Origin: Paracoccus aestuarii
GTDB taxonomy: Bacteria > Pseudomonadota > Alphaproteobacteria > Rhodobacterales > Rhodobacteraceae
Direction of reading: 5' to 3'
Assembly (NCBI RefSeq): GCF_028553885.1
Contig: NZ_CP067171.1
Coordinates: forward strand, 124,001 to 188,000
DNA: 64,000 nt
Position 1 is the first letter of the stretch; every line of letters starts with the position of its first letter. Under the pieces are notes generated by a model. The model did no database searches, was not told the origin of the DNA, and saw nothing but the letters and a program-made list of their open reading frames with translations. The position numbers were made by a program, and so were the translations under genes. Shown here in pieces: positions 54,365-64,000 of the stretch.

Positions 54365-55189
54365 ATGGCCCGCGTCATCACACCCCGCGCCCGGATCGGC
54401 TATACCGCCGCCGCCTGGATCGTCGCCCTGACCCTGTTCTTCCCGATCCTCTACACCATCATCACCAGCCTCAAGACCGAACAGGAGGCGATCGCCGGGT
54501 TCCGCATGATCCCGTCCTTCACGCTGTCCAGCTTCGAGGCGGTGCAGAACCAGAACAACTATTGGCGGCCCTTCACCAATTCGGTGATCCTGGCGGTCGG
54601 ATCGACGCTGGTCGCGCTGGTCGTGGGAATCCCCGCGGCCTGGGCGATGGCCTTCTCGCCCACGAAAAACACCCGTGGCATCCTGATGTGGATGCTCTCC
54701 ACCAAGATGATGCCCGCGGTCGCGGTGCTGGTGCCGATCTATCTGATCTTTCTGCGCACCGGGCTGATGGACACGCGCACCGGCCTGATCATCGTGCTGA
54801 TGCTGATGAACCTGCCGATCGTGATCTGGATGCTCTACACCTATTTCCGCGAGATCCCGGGCGAGATCCTGGAGGCCGCGCGCATGGACGGCGCATCGCT
54901 GAAGGACGAGATCCTCTATGTCCTGACGCCCATGGCGATCCCGGGCATCGCCTCGACCATGCTGCTCAACGTCATCCTGGCTTGGAACGAGGCGTTCTGG
55001 ACCATCCAGCTGACCACCACCAACGCGGCGCCGCTTTCGGCCTTCATCGCCAGCTTCTCCAGCCCGCAGGGGCTGTTCTGGGCGAAGCTCTCGGCGGCCT
55101 CGGTCATGGCCATCGCGCCGATCCTGATCATGGGCTGGTTCAGCCAGAAACAACTTGTCCGCGGCCTGACCTTCGGCGCGGTGAAATAA
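54365..55189 (+). CDS. smoG: Polyol ABC transporter permease (MalG/MtlG type)
   Basis: 274 residues, six membrane helices. EAA loop [20 protein letters not shown]. The N-terminal [19 protein letters not shown] is typical of MalG-type sugar permeases. GAGGAGG precedes the ATG. Partner of the upstream permease. Confidence 0.93.
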   Translation: MARVITPRARIGYTAAAWIVALTLFFPILYTIITSLKTEQEAIAGFRMIPSFTLSSFEAVQNQNNYWRPFTNSVILAVGSTLVALVVGIPAAWAMAFSPTKNTRGILMWMLSTKMMPAVAVLVPIYLIFLRTGLMDTRTGLIIVLMLMNLPIVIWMLYTYFREIPGEILEAARMDGASLKDEILYVLTPMAIPGIASTMLLNVILAWNEAFWTIQLTTTNAAPLSAFIASFSSPQGLFWAKLSAASVMAIAPILIMGWFSQKQLVRGLTFGAVK

Positions 55190-55199
55190 GGGGACCATC

Positions 55200-56204
<1,005 letters not shown>

Positions 56205-56264
56205 ACCCCATTTCCGGCCCCGACCGAACGAACGGCCAGGGGCGCTTTGACGAAAGGTCCGATC

Positions 56265-57731
56265 ATGGCCATTTCCCTGTCCGGGGCCGCGCTGGCCCAT
56301 CTGCCGCAGGATGTCGCGGCCCCCGCCTATGACCGCGCGGCGCTGCGGGCGGGCATCCTGCATGTCGGCGTCGGCAATTTCCACCGCGCGCATATGGCCT
56401 GGTATCTGGACCGGCTGTTCGCCTTGGGCCGCCACCATGACTGGGCGATCCGCGGCGCGGGCGTGCGCCCGGGCGACGCGGCCATGCGCGACCGGCTGGC
56501 GGCGCAGGACTGGATGACCACGCTGGTCGATCTGGCCCCCGAGGGGCTGTCGGCGCGCATCCTGGGCTCGATGGTCGATTTCGCCCGGGTCGATCCGCAG
56601 GCGACGGTCGCGGCCATGGCCGATCCCGCGATCCGCATCGTCTCGCTGACCATCACCGAGGGTGGCTATTACGTCGATGCCAAGACCGACGGCTTCGACG
56701 CGGACCATCCCGACATCCGTCATGACGCCGACAACCCGGACGATCCGCGCACGGTCTTCGGGATGATGCTGGCGGCGCTGCGGGCGCGGCGGGCGGCGGG
56801 GCACGCGCCCTTCACCATCCTGTCCTGCGACAACCTGCCGGAAAACGGCCATGTCTGCGCCGCGACCGTCACGGGCCTTGCGCGCCTGTCGGACCCGGCC
56901 TTGGCCGACTGGATCGCGGCCAATGTCGCCTTCCCCAATTCCATGGTCGATTGCATCACCCCCGCAACGGGCGACCGCGAACGCGACCTGGTGCGCGACC
57001 GCTTCGGCATCGAGGACGCCGCCCCCGTCGTCTGCGAGCCCTTCCGCCAATGGGTGCTGGAGGACAACTTCCCCCAAGGCCGCCCCGCGCTGGAGGCGGT
57101 CGGTGCCCAGTTCGTCGCCGATGTCGCCCGGCACGAGCTGATGAAGCTGCGCATCCTGAACGGCGGCCATGCGGCCATCGCCTATGGCCCCGCTTTGCTG
57201 GGCCATCACTTCGTCCATGACGCCATGGCCGTTCCCGACATCGCCGACTGGCTGCGCGCGCTGGAACGGCGCGAGATCATCCCGACCCTGCAGCCCATCG
57301 CGGGCGTCAGCTATGACGACTACCTGGCGCTGATCGTGGATCGCTTCTCGAACCCGCGGATCGGCGACACGATCCCGCGGCTGTGCCTCGACGGGTCGAA
57401 CCGCCAGCCGAAATTCATCCTGCCGACGCTGCGCGACCGGCTGGCCGCAGACGCCCCCATCGACGGGCTGGCGCTGGAACTGGCGCTGTGGTGCCGCTAT
57501 TGCGAAGGGGTGACCGAGGACGGCCAGCCCATCCCCCCGAACGACGACAACCATGCCGCGTTGCGCGACCGGGCCATCGCCGCGCGCGACGATCCGCGGG
57601 CCTTCCTGTCCAACACCGCCGTCTTCGGCGATCTGGGCGATGACCCGCGGCTGGTCGCGGCCTTCACGACCCAGCTGGCGGCGATCCGCGCGCAGGGCGT
57701 GCGCGCGGTGCTGCGGGCCTATTCCGGCTGA
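56265..57731 (+). CDS. mtlK: Mannitol 2-dehydrogenase / polyol dehydrogenase (long-chain)
   Basis: 488 residues, the family length. It oxidises mannitol (or sorbitol/arabitol) to the ketose with NAD. The nucleotide-binding N-terminus has ILHVGVGNFHRAHMAWY; LTITEGGYY, SCDNLPENG and the catalytic KLRILNGGHAAIAY are present. Start at the ATG at 56265 with AAAGG upstream; a TTG at 56247 is possible. The 3' end overlaps the convergent biotin carboxylase gene by 13 bases. The product fructose or xylulose needs a kinase; xylB lies far away at 12 kb. Confidence 0.93.
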   Translation: MAISLSGAALAHLPQDVAAPAYDRAALRAGILHVGVGNFHRAHMAWYLDRLFALGRHHDWAIRGAGVRPGDAAMRDRLAAQDWMTTLVDLAPEGLSARILGSMVDFARVDPQATVAAMADPAIRIVSLTITEGGYYVDAKTDGFDADHPDIRHDADNPDDPRTVFGMMLAALRARRAAGHAPFTILSCDNLPENGHVCAATVTGLARLSDPALADWIAANVAFPNSMVDCITPATGDRERDLVRDRFGIEDAAPVVCEPFRQWVLEDNFPQGRPALEAVGAQFVADVARHELMKLRILNGGHAAIAYGPALLGHHFVHDAMAVPDIADWLRALERREIIPTLQPIAGVSYDDYLALIVDRFSNPRIGDTIPRLCLDGSNRQPKFILPTLRDRLAADAPIDGLALELALWCRYCEGVTEDGQPIPPNDDNHAALRDRAIAARDDPRAFLSNTAVFGDLGDDPRLVAAFTTQLAAIRAQGVRAVLRAYSG

Positions 57732-59482
57732 TCCTCGATCCGGGCCAAGGCCTGGCCCTGGGCCAGGCTGTCGCCCTGACCCGCCAGCCGGGTCAGGCGG
57801 CCCGCGCGGGGCGCCTCGATCCGGGTCTCCATCTTCATCGCCTCGATCACGGCGATGACCTGGCCCGCCTCTACCACGGCCCCGTCATCGACCTGCCACA
57901 GCGACAGGCTGCCCGAGACGGGGGCGGTGACGGCGCCCTCCTCCTCCTGCGCGGGGGCGGGCTCCGGGGCGGGCGCGCCGCCCAGGGACAGCATGCCCTG
58001 CGGGATGCCCAGCATGTGCCGGCGGCCGTCGATCTCGATGGGCAGGCGGATCATCGCGACATCCGGGGCGGGGTCCACGCGCGGCGCGGGGGCGACCGCT
58101 TGGGCCAGGCGGTCGGCGAAATCGGTCTCGATCCAGCGGGTATGCACGTCGAAATCATCGGTGAATTCCGGCGCCTCCAGCACCGCCCGGTGGAAGGGCA
58201 GGACCGAGGCCACGCCCTCGATGCGGAATTCGGCCAAGGCGCGGCGCGCGCGGGCGATGGCGGTGGCGCGGTCGGGGCCGGTCACGATCAGCTTGGCCAT
58301 CATCGAATCGTACTGCCCGGGGACCTGGCCGCCGGCCTCGACGCCGCTGTCCAGGCGGATGCCGATGCCGCCGGGCGGCTGCCACAGGGTGATCGGCCCC
58401 GGCGTGGGCAGAAAGCCGCGGCCCGGATCCTCGGCATTGATGCGGAACTCGATCGCATGGCCGCGCGGCGCGGGCACCGCGTCCGAGGCCAGGCGCGCGC
58501 CCTGGGCCACGCGGATCATCGCGCGGACGATGTCGATTCCCGTCACCTCCTCGGTGACGGGATGTTCGACCTGAAGGCGGGTGTTCACCTCCAGAAAGCT
58601 GATCGTGCCATTGGCCGACAGCAGGAATTCCACCGTACCCGCGCCGCTGTAACCCGCATGGGCGCAGATGGCGCGGGCGGCCTCGTGGATGCGGTCGCGC
58701 TGGTCGTCGTCGAGGAAGGGCGCGGGCGCCTCCTCGACCAGCTTCTGGTTGCGGCGCTGCAGGGAACAGTCGCGCGTGCCCAGGACCTTGACCGTGCCGT
58801 GGCGGTCGGCCAGGACCTGCGCCTCGATATGGCGGGGGCGGTCCAGGAACTGTTCGACATAGCATTCGCCCCGGCCAAAGGCCGCGACGGCCTCGCGGGT
58901 GGCGGCGTCGAACATCTCCTCGACCTCGTCCAGGGCGCGGGCGACGCGCATGCCGCGCCCGCCGCCGCCGAAGGCCGCCTTGATCGCCACGGGCAGGCCG
59001 TGATCGCGCGCGAAGGCCAGCGCCTCGGCCCCCGAGGCGACGGGGCCGGGGCTGCCCGCGACCAAGGGCGCGCCCACGGCCTGGGCGATCTCGCGCGCGC
59101 GGATCTTGTCGCCAAGCGCGTCGATCACCTCCGGGTCCGGGCCGATCCAGATCATCCCGGCGGCCTGCACCTTGCGGGCGAAATCGGCGTTTTCGGACAG
59201 AAAGCCGTATCCCGGATGGATCGCATCCGCCCCCGCCCGGGCGGCGATGGCCAGGATCGCATCGCCGTCCAGATAGGTCTCGGCGGGGCTGGCGCCGGGC
59301 AGGGCATGCGCCTCATGGGCCAGGCGAACGAAGGGCGCGTCGCGATCGGGGTCGGAATGGACGGCGATGGCGGTGATCCCCTCATCGCGGCAGGCGCGGA
59401 TGACGCGCAGGGCGATCTCGCCGCGATTGGCGATCAGGATGCGGCGGATCGGGGCCGTGTCGGGCGTCTGGTCAAGAAACAT
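57719..59482 (-). CDS. Biotin carboxylase fused to a biotin carboxyl carrier domain
   Basis: 587 residues. Residues 10-455 are biotin carboxylase: RRILIANRGEIALRVIRAC, HPGYGFLSENADFA, the ATP-grasp loop AAFGGGGRGMR and FLEVNTRLQVEHPVTEE. Residues about 510-585 are a lipoyl/biotinyl domain with EAMKMETRIEAP (biotinylated Lys). It is last in an operon with fused KipI-KipA and YcsF proteins, not with a CoA carboxyltransferase, so acetyl-CoA or propionyl-CoA is an unlikely substrate. Together with the KipI-KipA protein it has the parts of a split urea-carboxylase-type enzyme. Confidence 0.9.
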   Translation of the reverse strand: MFLDQTPDTAPIRRILIANRGEIALRVIRACRDEGITAIAVHSDPDRDAPFVRLAHEAHALPGASPAETYLDGDAILAIAARAGADAIHPGYGFLSENADFARKVQAAGMIWIGPDPEVIDALGDKIRAREIAQAVGAPLVAGSPGPVASGAEALAFARDHGLPVAIKAAFGGGGRGMRVARALDEVEEMFDAATREAVAAFGRGECYVEQFLDRPRHIEAQVLADRHGTVKVLGTRDCSLQRRNQKLVEEAPAPFLDDDQRDRIHEAARAICAHAGYSGAGTVEFLLSANGTISFLEVNTRLQVEHPVTEEVTGIDIVRAMIRVAQGARLASDAVPAPRGHAIEFRINAEDPGRGFLPTPGPITLWQPPGGIGIRLDSGVEAGGQVPGQYDSMMAKLIVTGPDRATAIARARRALAEFRIEGVASVLPFHRAVLEAPEFTDDFDVHTRWIETDFADRLAQAVAPAPRVDPAPDVAMIRLPIEIDGRRHMLGIPQGMLSLGGAPAPEPAPAQEEEGAVTAPVSGSLSLWQVDDGAVVEAGQVIAVIEAMKMETRIEAPRAGRLTRLAGQGDSLAQGQALARIEDQPE

Positions 59483-61025
59483 CGGACCTCTCGGACAGGA
59501 TGGGGGCAAAGGGCGCATCCGCGACGAAGCGGATCCGCGCGCCGGGGGGCAGCTGGCCGGCCAGGTCCAGCGCCTCGGGGCGCAGGGTGGCGATGACGGG
59601 ATAGCCGCCGGTCAGCGGGTGATCGGCCAGAAACAGCACCGGCTGGCCGGAATGGGGGATCTGGACGGCACCGGTCGCGGTGCCCTCGCTCGGCAGTTCG
59701 GGGCCGTCGCGGGTGATCGCATCGCCCGCCAGCCGCACCCCCACGCGCGAGGATTGCGGCGTCACCCGCCAATCCTGGCCCAGAAAGCGCGCGACCGCCG
59801 CCGCGTCGAACCAATCCGTCCGCGGCCCGAGCGTCACGGCCAGCCGCACCACGCCCTCGGGGCGGGGCAGATCGGGGCCGGGGCCTTGGTCGGTCACCGC
59901 CTCTGCCGGTCGGCCCGCCGGGGCCAGCGCGTCCCCGTCGGTCAGGGGCGCGGGGCCGATCCCGGCCAGCGTGTCGGTCGCGGCCGATCCCATGACGGGG
60001 GGGATGTCGAACCCGCCCCGCAGCGCCAGATAGCTGCGCATGCCGCGCGCGGGGGCCTCGATCGCGATCTCGTCCCCGGCATCGACGGCAAAGGCCGCGC
60101 CGCGCGGCACCGCGCGCCCGGCGACCACGGCCTGGCCCGCACCGGCCAGGGCCAGAGTCATCGCGACCTCGGCCCGCAGGCGCAGGGGGCCCAAGGTGAT
60201 CTCCATCGCGGGATCGTCGGCGGGGTTGCCCACCGCCCGGTTGGCGCGGCGCAGCGCGCCCCGGTCCAGCGCGCCCGAGGCGCTGACCCCCTGCCCCGCC
60301 TGACCGATGCGCCCCCCGTCCTGCAGCAGGATCGGAAAGCCGGTGCGGATGACGCGCAGCCCCCGCACAGCGGGCGCGGGCGGGGTGGCCACCGGATGGA
60401 CGTGCGCCCGACCCTCGACGAATCGCGCGCGGACGCCCGGCTGCAGGATGGCCGGCGGGTCGCGGGCCAGGTCGAACATCGGCAGCGCCGTCCGGCCGAT
60501 CAGCTGCCAGCCGCCGGGGCTGGCCTGCGGATAGACCCCGCAGAACCGCCCCGCCAGCGCGACCGAGCCTGCCGGAATGCGCGTGCGCGGCGCGGGCCTG
60601 CGCGGCAGATCGAAGCGCGCATCCCCGCAGGTCATATAGGCAAAGCCCGGCGCGAAGCCGCAGAAGGCCACCTGCCAGACGGCCTCCTGATGGGCGGCGA
60701 TGACCTCGGCCCGGGTCAGGTCCATCAGGGCCGCGACCTCGTCCAGATCCTCGCCGTCATAGGTCATCGGGATCTCGACGACCGGGGCGTCCCGGTCGGG
60801 GATGTGGCTGCCTGCAGGCCGCCGCGCCAGGATCGCGCGGGCCAGATCCGCATCCGCCGGCACCCCCGGCGCGGTGGTCACCATCAGCGTGCGGGCGGCG
60901 GGCACGATCTCGGCGATGCCCGGCACCGGATCGGCGGCCAGCGCATCGAAGAGCGCCAGCGTCCGGCCAAGATCCTCCAGCTCGACCAGCAGGCAGCGCG
61001 GGCCGATGGGCAGGACCCGGGTCAT
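59472..61025 (-). CDS. Fused KipI-KipA (PxpB-PxpC) carboxyltransferase-like / 5-oxoprolinase subunit
   Basis: 517 residues. Residues 1-215 are the KipI (PxpB) domain: [11 protein letters not shown] and [17 protein letters not shown]. Residues 225-510 are the KipA (PxpC) domain: [21 protein letters not shown] and SHRVGVRL-like [10 protein letters not shown] near the end. These domains with PxpA form an ATP-dependent 5-oxoprolinase, and they are homologous to the carboxyltransferase domain of urea carboxylase. It overlaps ycsF by four bases and the biotin carboxylase by eleven. Confidence 0.9.
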   Translation of the reverse strand: MTRVLPIGPRCLLVELEDLGRTLALFDALAADPVPGIAEIVPAARTLMVTTAPGVPADADLARAILARRPAGSHIPDRDAPVVEIPMTYDGEDLDEVAALMDLTRAEVIAAHQEAVWQVAFCGFAPGFAYMTCGDARFDLPRRPAPRTRIPAGSVALAGRFCGVYPQASPGGWQLIGRTALPMFDLARDPPAILQPGVRARFVEGRAHVHPVATPPAPAVRGLRVIRTGFPILLQDGGRIGQAGQGVSASGALDRGALRRANRAVGNPADDPAMEITLGPLRLRAEVAMTLALAGAGQAVVAGRAVPRGAAFAVDAGDEIAIEAPARGMRSYLALRGGFDIPPVMGSAATDTLAGIGPAPLTDGDALAPAGRPAEAVTDQGPGPDLPRPEGVVRLAVTLGPRTDWFDAAAVARFLGQDWRVTPQSSRVGVRLAGDAITRDGPELPSEGTATGAVQIPHSGQPVLFLADHPLTGGYPVIATLRPEALDLAGQLPPGARIRFVADAPFAPILSERSDVS

Positions 61026-61777
61026 GCGAAGCCCGCGATGGTCACGCCGCGATCCAGCAGCGCGGCGCGCACCGCCCCGGCCATGGCGACCGCGCCGGGG
61101 CTGTCGCCATGCACGCAGATGCTATCGGCGCGCAGATGCAGGTCGGACCCGTCCTGGGCCTCGATCACCCCTTCGGTGGCCAGGCGGACCATCCGGGCCG
61201 CCACCAGGTCCGGGTCATGCAGCACCGCGCCGGGCAGCCGCCGCGAGACCAGCGCGCCCGCCGCCGTATAGGCGCGGTCGGCGAAGGCCTCGGCCACCAC
61301 GCGCAGGCCCGCTGCGCGGGCGCGGTCCAGGATCGGCGCCCCCGCCAGCCCCATCAGCACCAGTCCGGGATCCACGGCCCGGATCGCGTCGATCACCGCA
61401 TCCCCCTGCCCCGCATCCGCCGCGATCGTGTTGTAGAGCGCGCCATGCGGCTTGACATAGGCCACCCGCGTCCCCGCCGCCCGCGCCAGCCCCGCCAGCG
61501 CCCCGATCTGATAGATCACGTCGGCGCGCAGCGTCGCGGGCGCCACATCCATCGCCCGGCGGCCAAAGCCCACCCGGTCGGGATAGCTGACATGCGCGCC
61601 CACCACGACGCCGCGCCGCGCCGCCTCGGCCAACACCTCCAGCAGCCCCTCCGGGTCGCCCGCATGAAACCCGCAGGCGATGTTGGCCGAACTGACGATG
61701 CCCAGCATCGCCGCGTCATCGCCCATGCGCCAAGCGCCGTAACCCTCGCCCAGGTCGCTGTTCAGATCGATCCGCAT
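61022..61777 (-). CDS. pxpA: LamB/YcsF family protein (5-oxoprolinase subunit PxpA)
   Basis: 251 residues, normal length. N-terminal [18 protein letters not shown] and [14 protein letters not shown] hold the conserved acidic/His residues; [24 protein letters not shown] and [10 protein letters not shown] follow. PxpABC cleaves 5-oxoproline to glutamate with ATP. GGGAGGAG precedes the ATG at 61777. Central gene of the operon. Confidence 0.92.
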   Translation of the reverse strand: MRIDLNSDLGEGYGAWRMGDDAAMLGIVSSANIACGFHAGDPEGLLEVLAEAARRGVVVGAHVSYPDRVGFGRRAMDVAPATLRADVIYQIGALAGLARAAGTRVAYVKPHGALYNTIAADAGQGDAVIDAIRAVDPGLVLMGLAGAPILDRARAAGLRVVAEAFADRAYTAAGALVSRRLPGAVLHDPDLVAARMVRLATEGVIEAQDGSDLHLRADSICVHGDSPGAVAMAGAVRAALLDRGVTIAGFA

Positions 61778-61794
61778 CGGTTCTCCTCCCTCCC

Positions 61795-63021
61795 TCAGGT
61801 GCCCAGAAACGCAAAGATGGTGCCGACGGAACGCGCCCCCATATACCATGTCAGCGCGCAGGTGATCGCCCCCAGCACCAGCAGCATCCGGTTGTAGCGG
61901 TGCCCGCCCATCAGGTCGGACCGCGCAAACCCGATATAGGTGAAGATCGTCAGGCCGATCGGCAGGATCAACCCGTTGAAGCCGCCCACGAAGACCAGGA
62001 TCGCCGCCGGCGCCGTGCCGATCGACAGATAGACCAGCAGCGACGTGCCGATGAAGGCCACCGTCGCATGGCGCCGCGCCCGGTCGCTGCGGATCCCCGC
62101 AACATCCAGAAAGCTGACCGAGGTATAGGCCGCCCCGATCACCGAGGTCAGCGCCGCCGCCCAGAGAACCACGCCGAAGACCCGCATCCCCCAATCGCCC
62201 GCCGCCGCCTGAAAGGCCTGGGCCGCGGGGTTGGCGCCCTGGCTCGACAGATCCAGCGTCACGCCCGACGCCACAACCCCCAGGATCGCCAGGAACAGCA
62301 CGAATCGCATGACGCCCGTGACCGCGATCCCGGTCAGCGCGCCGCGGGTCACGGCGGCCAGGTTCGCCTCGCCCGTCAGGCCCTTGTCCAGCAGCCGATG
62401 CGCCCCCGCATAGGTGATATAGCCGCCGACCGTGCCGCCCACGATGGTGGTGATGGCGGCGAAATCGATCCGGTCGGGCCAGACGGTCTGGCGCAGCGCC
62501 TCGCCCACCGGCGGGTTCGATTGCAGCGCCACGAACAGCACCAGCAGGATCATGACCACGCCCAGCACCACGATCATCCGGTCCAGCAGGATGCCCGCCT
62601 GATGCGACAGAAAGATCCCGATGGCCAAAGCCGCGGTGATCGCCCCGCCGATCCGCGGATCCAGCCCGATCATCGCGTTCAGCCCCAGCCCGCCGCCCGC
62701 GATATTGCCGATGTTGAAGGCCAGCCCGCCGATCACCACCAGCGCCGTCAGCAGATAGCCCGCGCCGGGAATCGCCGCATTCGCCGTCTCGGATGCGCGC
62801 CGCCCGGTCAGGGCGGTGATGCGCCAGATGTTCAGCTGCACCACGAAATCGATCAGGATCGAGGCCAGGATCGCGAAGGCGAAGGCCGATCCCATCCGCG
62901 CGGTGAAGCTGGCGGTCTGGGTGATGAAGCCCGGCCCGATCGCCGATGTCGCCATCAGGAAGATCGCGGCCAGCAGGCCTCCGCGCAGGCTGGCTGCGGC
63001 GATGCCGCGGTCGGTGGACAT
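61795..63021 (-). CDS. NRAMP-family transporter (YcsG-like), probably not a metal carrier
   Basis: 408 residues, about eleven membrane helices. The NRAMP fold is recognisable ([20 protein letters not shown] at helix 1), but the metal-site DPGN of helix 1 is IGPGF here and the helix-6 Met-Pro-His is absent. YcsG-like relatives sit in pxpA-kipIA operons, so uptake of 5-oxoproline or a related organic substrate is plausible. First gene of the operon, 174 bases from the divergent GntR regulator. Confidence 0.85.
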   Translation of the reverse strand: MSTDRGIAAASLRGGLLAAIFLMATSAIGPGFITQTASFTARMGSAFAFAILASILIDFVVQLNIWRITALTGRRASETANAAIPGAGYLLTALVVIGGLAFNIGNIAGGGLGLNAMIGLDPRIGGAITAALAIGIFLSHQAGILLDRMIVVLGVVMILLVLFVALQSNPPVGEALRQTVWPDRIDFAAITTIVGGTVGGYITYAGAHRLLDKGLTGEANLAAVTRGALTGIAVTGVMRFVLFLAILGVVASGVTLDLSSQGANPAAQAFQAAAGDWGMRVFGVVLWAAALTSVIGAAYTSVSFLDVAGIRSDRARRHATVAFIGTSLLVYLSIGTAPAAILVFVGGFNGLILPIGLTIFTYIGFARSDLMGGHRYNRMLLVLGAITCALTWYMGARSVGTIFAFLGT

Positions 63022-63107
63022 GATGGGACCCCTCTGTCGATGCTTTTGACCCGAGGGTTTCCGATCCGGGGGCGATCCGTCAACATTTTTATGACAACTG
63101 GACCCAT

Positions 63108-63120
63108 ATTGTTGAACAAT
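63108..63120. promoter_or_regulatory. Probable GntR operator
   Basis: ATTGTTGAACAAT is a perfect 13-base dyad in the divergent space, overlapping a -35-like TTGTTC for the NRAMP gene, with CATAAA as a possible -10 about 20 bases on. FCD-type GntR regulators favour TTGT-N-ACAA sites. Confidence 0.55.
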
Positions 63121-63195
63121 GCTGCCCGAACCTGCCCATCAGACGGGCAGCCCGCATGGCTTGCCGCGCCCCCCCTGCCCCGCCATGATGCCGGC

Positions 63196-63849
63196 ATGAG
63201 CGATGATTCCACGACCCCCGGCCTGACCGAACAGACCGCCGCCCGGCTGCGCGGCCAGGTCATGGCGGGCCATCTGCCGCCGGGCGCGCGCCTGTCGGAA
63301 CAGCGCCTGGCCGCCGATCTGGCCGTGTCGCGCAACACCCTGCGCGAGGCCTTCCGCCTGCTGGTCCATGAGGGGCTGTTGACCCATGCCCCCCATCGCG
63401 GCGTCTCGGTCGCGGTGCCGACCATGGCGGGGGTGCTGGACATCTACCGCGTCCGCCGGCTGATCGAGATCCCCGCCTTGGCCCAGGCCTGGCCCCGCCA
63501 CGGCGCGGTCCTCGCCATGGCCGAGGCGGTGGCCCAGGCCCGCGCCGCACGCGAGGCGGGCGACTGGCGCGCGGTCGGCAGCGCGAACATGCAGTTCCAC
63601 GGCGCCATCGTCGCCTTGGCCGACAGCCCGCGCCTGGCGGCCTTCTTCGCCCAGGCCATGGCCGAGCTGCGCCTGGCCTTCGGCCTGCTGGACAGCCCCG
63701 AGCGCCTGCACGCGCCCTTCCTGCAGGAGAACGGCGCGATCCTGTCGCGGCTCACCCAAGGCGATGCGGCCGGGGCGGCGGACAGCCTCGCGCGCTATCT
63801 CGACCAATCCGAGCGCGTGGTCATGGCCGCCTTCGCCCGGATCGGCTAG
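63196..63849 (+). CDS. GntR-family (FCD-domain) regulator of the 5-oxoproline-type operon
   Basis: 217 residues. A winged helix (LRGQVMAGHLPPGARLSEQ, ADLAVSRNTLREAFRLLVHEGLL) precedes an FCD effector domain with the His ligands expected for a metal/carboxylate site (NMQFHGAIVAL). The start at 63196 fits; the frame is open far upstream inside the divergent genes without homology. Divergent from the NRAMP-pxp operon, its likely target. Its TAG stop lies in the CTAG at which the second IS copy is inserted. Confidence 0.9.
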   Translation: MSDDSTTPGLTEQTAARLRGQVMAGHLPPGARLSEQRLAADLAVSRNTLREAFRLLVHEGLLTHAPHRGVSVAVPTMAGVLDIYRVRRLIEIPALAQAWPRHGAVLAMAEAVAQARAAREAGDWRAVGSANMQFHGAIVALADSPRLAAFFAQAMAELRLAFGLLDSPERLHAPFLQENGAILSRLTQGDAAGAADSLARYLDQSERVVMAAFARIG

Positions 63850-64000
63850 GCTCCAGACTCATTAAGTTTCACAGCCAGAACAAGACGGTTGCGGCGAGCA
63901 TGATCGCTGAGAAGAACGTTTCCGGGCAGCGGTCATAACGGGTTGCGACGCGCCTCCAGTCCTTCAGACGTCCGAACATGATTTCGATGCGGTTACGCCT
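63850..64000 (-). mobile_element. Second copy of the IS5-family element (one end only, cut by the window)
   Basis: Begins GCTCCAGACTCATTAAG right after CTAG at 63846-63849 and continues on the minus strand with the orfB 3' end. Over the 151 visible bases I see one difference from the copy at 8743-9581 (T for C in the terminal repeat region). Orientation is opposite to the first copy. The rest lies beyond the right edge. Confidence 0.93.

Noticed and set aside
57719..59482. Acetyl-CoA or propionyl-CoA carboxylase alpha subunit
   Set aside because: No CoA-carboxyltransferase gene is near; overlap with KipI-KipA and YcsF genes points to a different acceptor.
61795..63021. Manganese transporter MntH
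   Set aside because: The NRAMP metal-binding motifs are absent and the operon context is 5-oxoproline-type metabolism.

Overview
The window is GC-rich (about two thirds G+C), densely coded DNA from an alphaproteobacterium, most likely a Rhodobacterales member close to Paracoccus. I base that on the gene content (SmoEFGK-type polyol transporter with a mannitol/sorbitol dehydrogenase, a LuxRI pair, fused PutA, fused indolepyruvate:ferredoxin oxidoreductase, class Ib nrdHIE) and on codon style. The genus is an inference. No rRNA, CRISPR array, phage or conjugation genes are visible, so this reads as a chromosomal or large-replicon metabolic region.

Layout. 0-4.3 kb: a vitamin B12 block on the minus strand, with nrdHIE behind one cobalamin riboswitch and a btuB-type TonB receptor behind a second. 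4.4-8.7 kb: a chemoreceptor, a ceramidase-family membrane hydrolase, and a TetR regulator with a frameshifted MFS exporter. 8.74-9.58 kb: an IS5-family element. 9.6-13.4 kb: the minCDE division-site operon with a zinc-finger/HNH-like gene, then xylulokinase. 13.4-15.0 kb: a quorum-sensing locus (luxR, an unrecognised 69-residue gene, luxI). 15-31.4 kb: a selenium/formate island with a PhnCDE-like oxyanion ABC transporter, a respiratory formate dehydrogenase whose alpha subunit reads UGA as selenocysteine (SECIS hairpin visible), fdhE, selA, selB and the selenocysteine tRNA. putA and its Lrp-type regulator sit between selB and the tRNA. 31.4-37.5 kb: a small secreted protein, a DJ-1/PfpI protein, an Lrp regulator divergent from a frameshifted indolepyruvate ferredoxin oxidoreductase, and paaX. 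37.6-50.3 kb: alpha-glucan, trehalose and sucrose-type sugar metabolism (glgX, glgC, treY, treZ, two glycosyltransferases, a fused sucrose-phosphate synthase/phosphatase, a sulfotransferase). 50.3-57.7 kb: a polyol uptake and oxidation operon under a SorC-type regulator. 57.7-63.8 kb: a 5-oxoproline-type operon (biotin carboxylase-BCCP, fused KipI-KipA, YcsF/PxpA, NRAMP-like transporter) divergent from a GntR regulator. 63.85 kb to the edge: the start of a second, inverted copy of the same IS.

How the parts work together. Formate oxidation needs the selenium genes around it: the transporter plausibly supplies selenium oxyanion, SelA charges the tRNA, SelB delivers it at the SECIS, and FdhE assists maturation. 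selD was not seen here. The two cobalamin riboswitches couple B12 supply to B12 uptake and to the B12-independent ribonucleotide reductase. The most unusual large-scale pattern is the tetranucleotide CTAG. I find only about ten copies by eye. Three are shared, overlapping TAG stop codons of convergent gene pairs, and the IS copies sit in CTAG sites at gene ends, where the duplicated target preserves the stop codons. The strongest candidates for something undescribed are the small gene between luxR and luxI with its paralogue at 44.9 kb, the 35-codon reading frame whose ribosome site lies inside the nrd riboswitch, and the structured leader of the oxyanion transporter.
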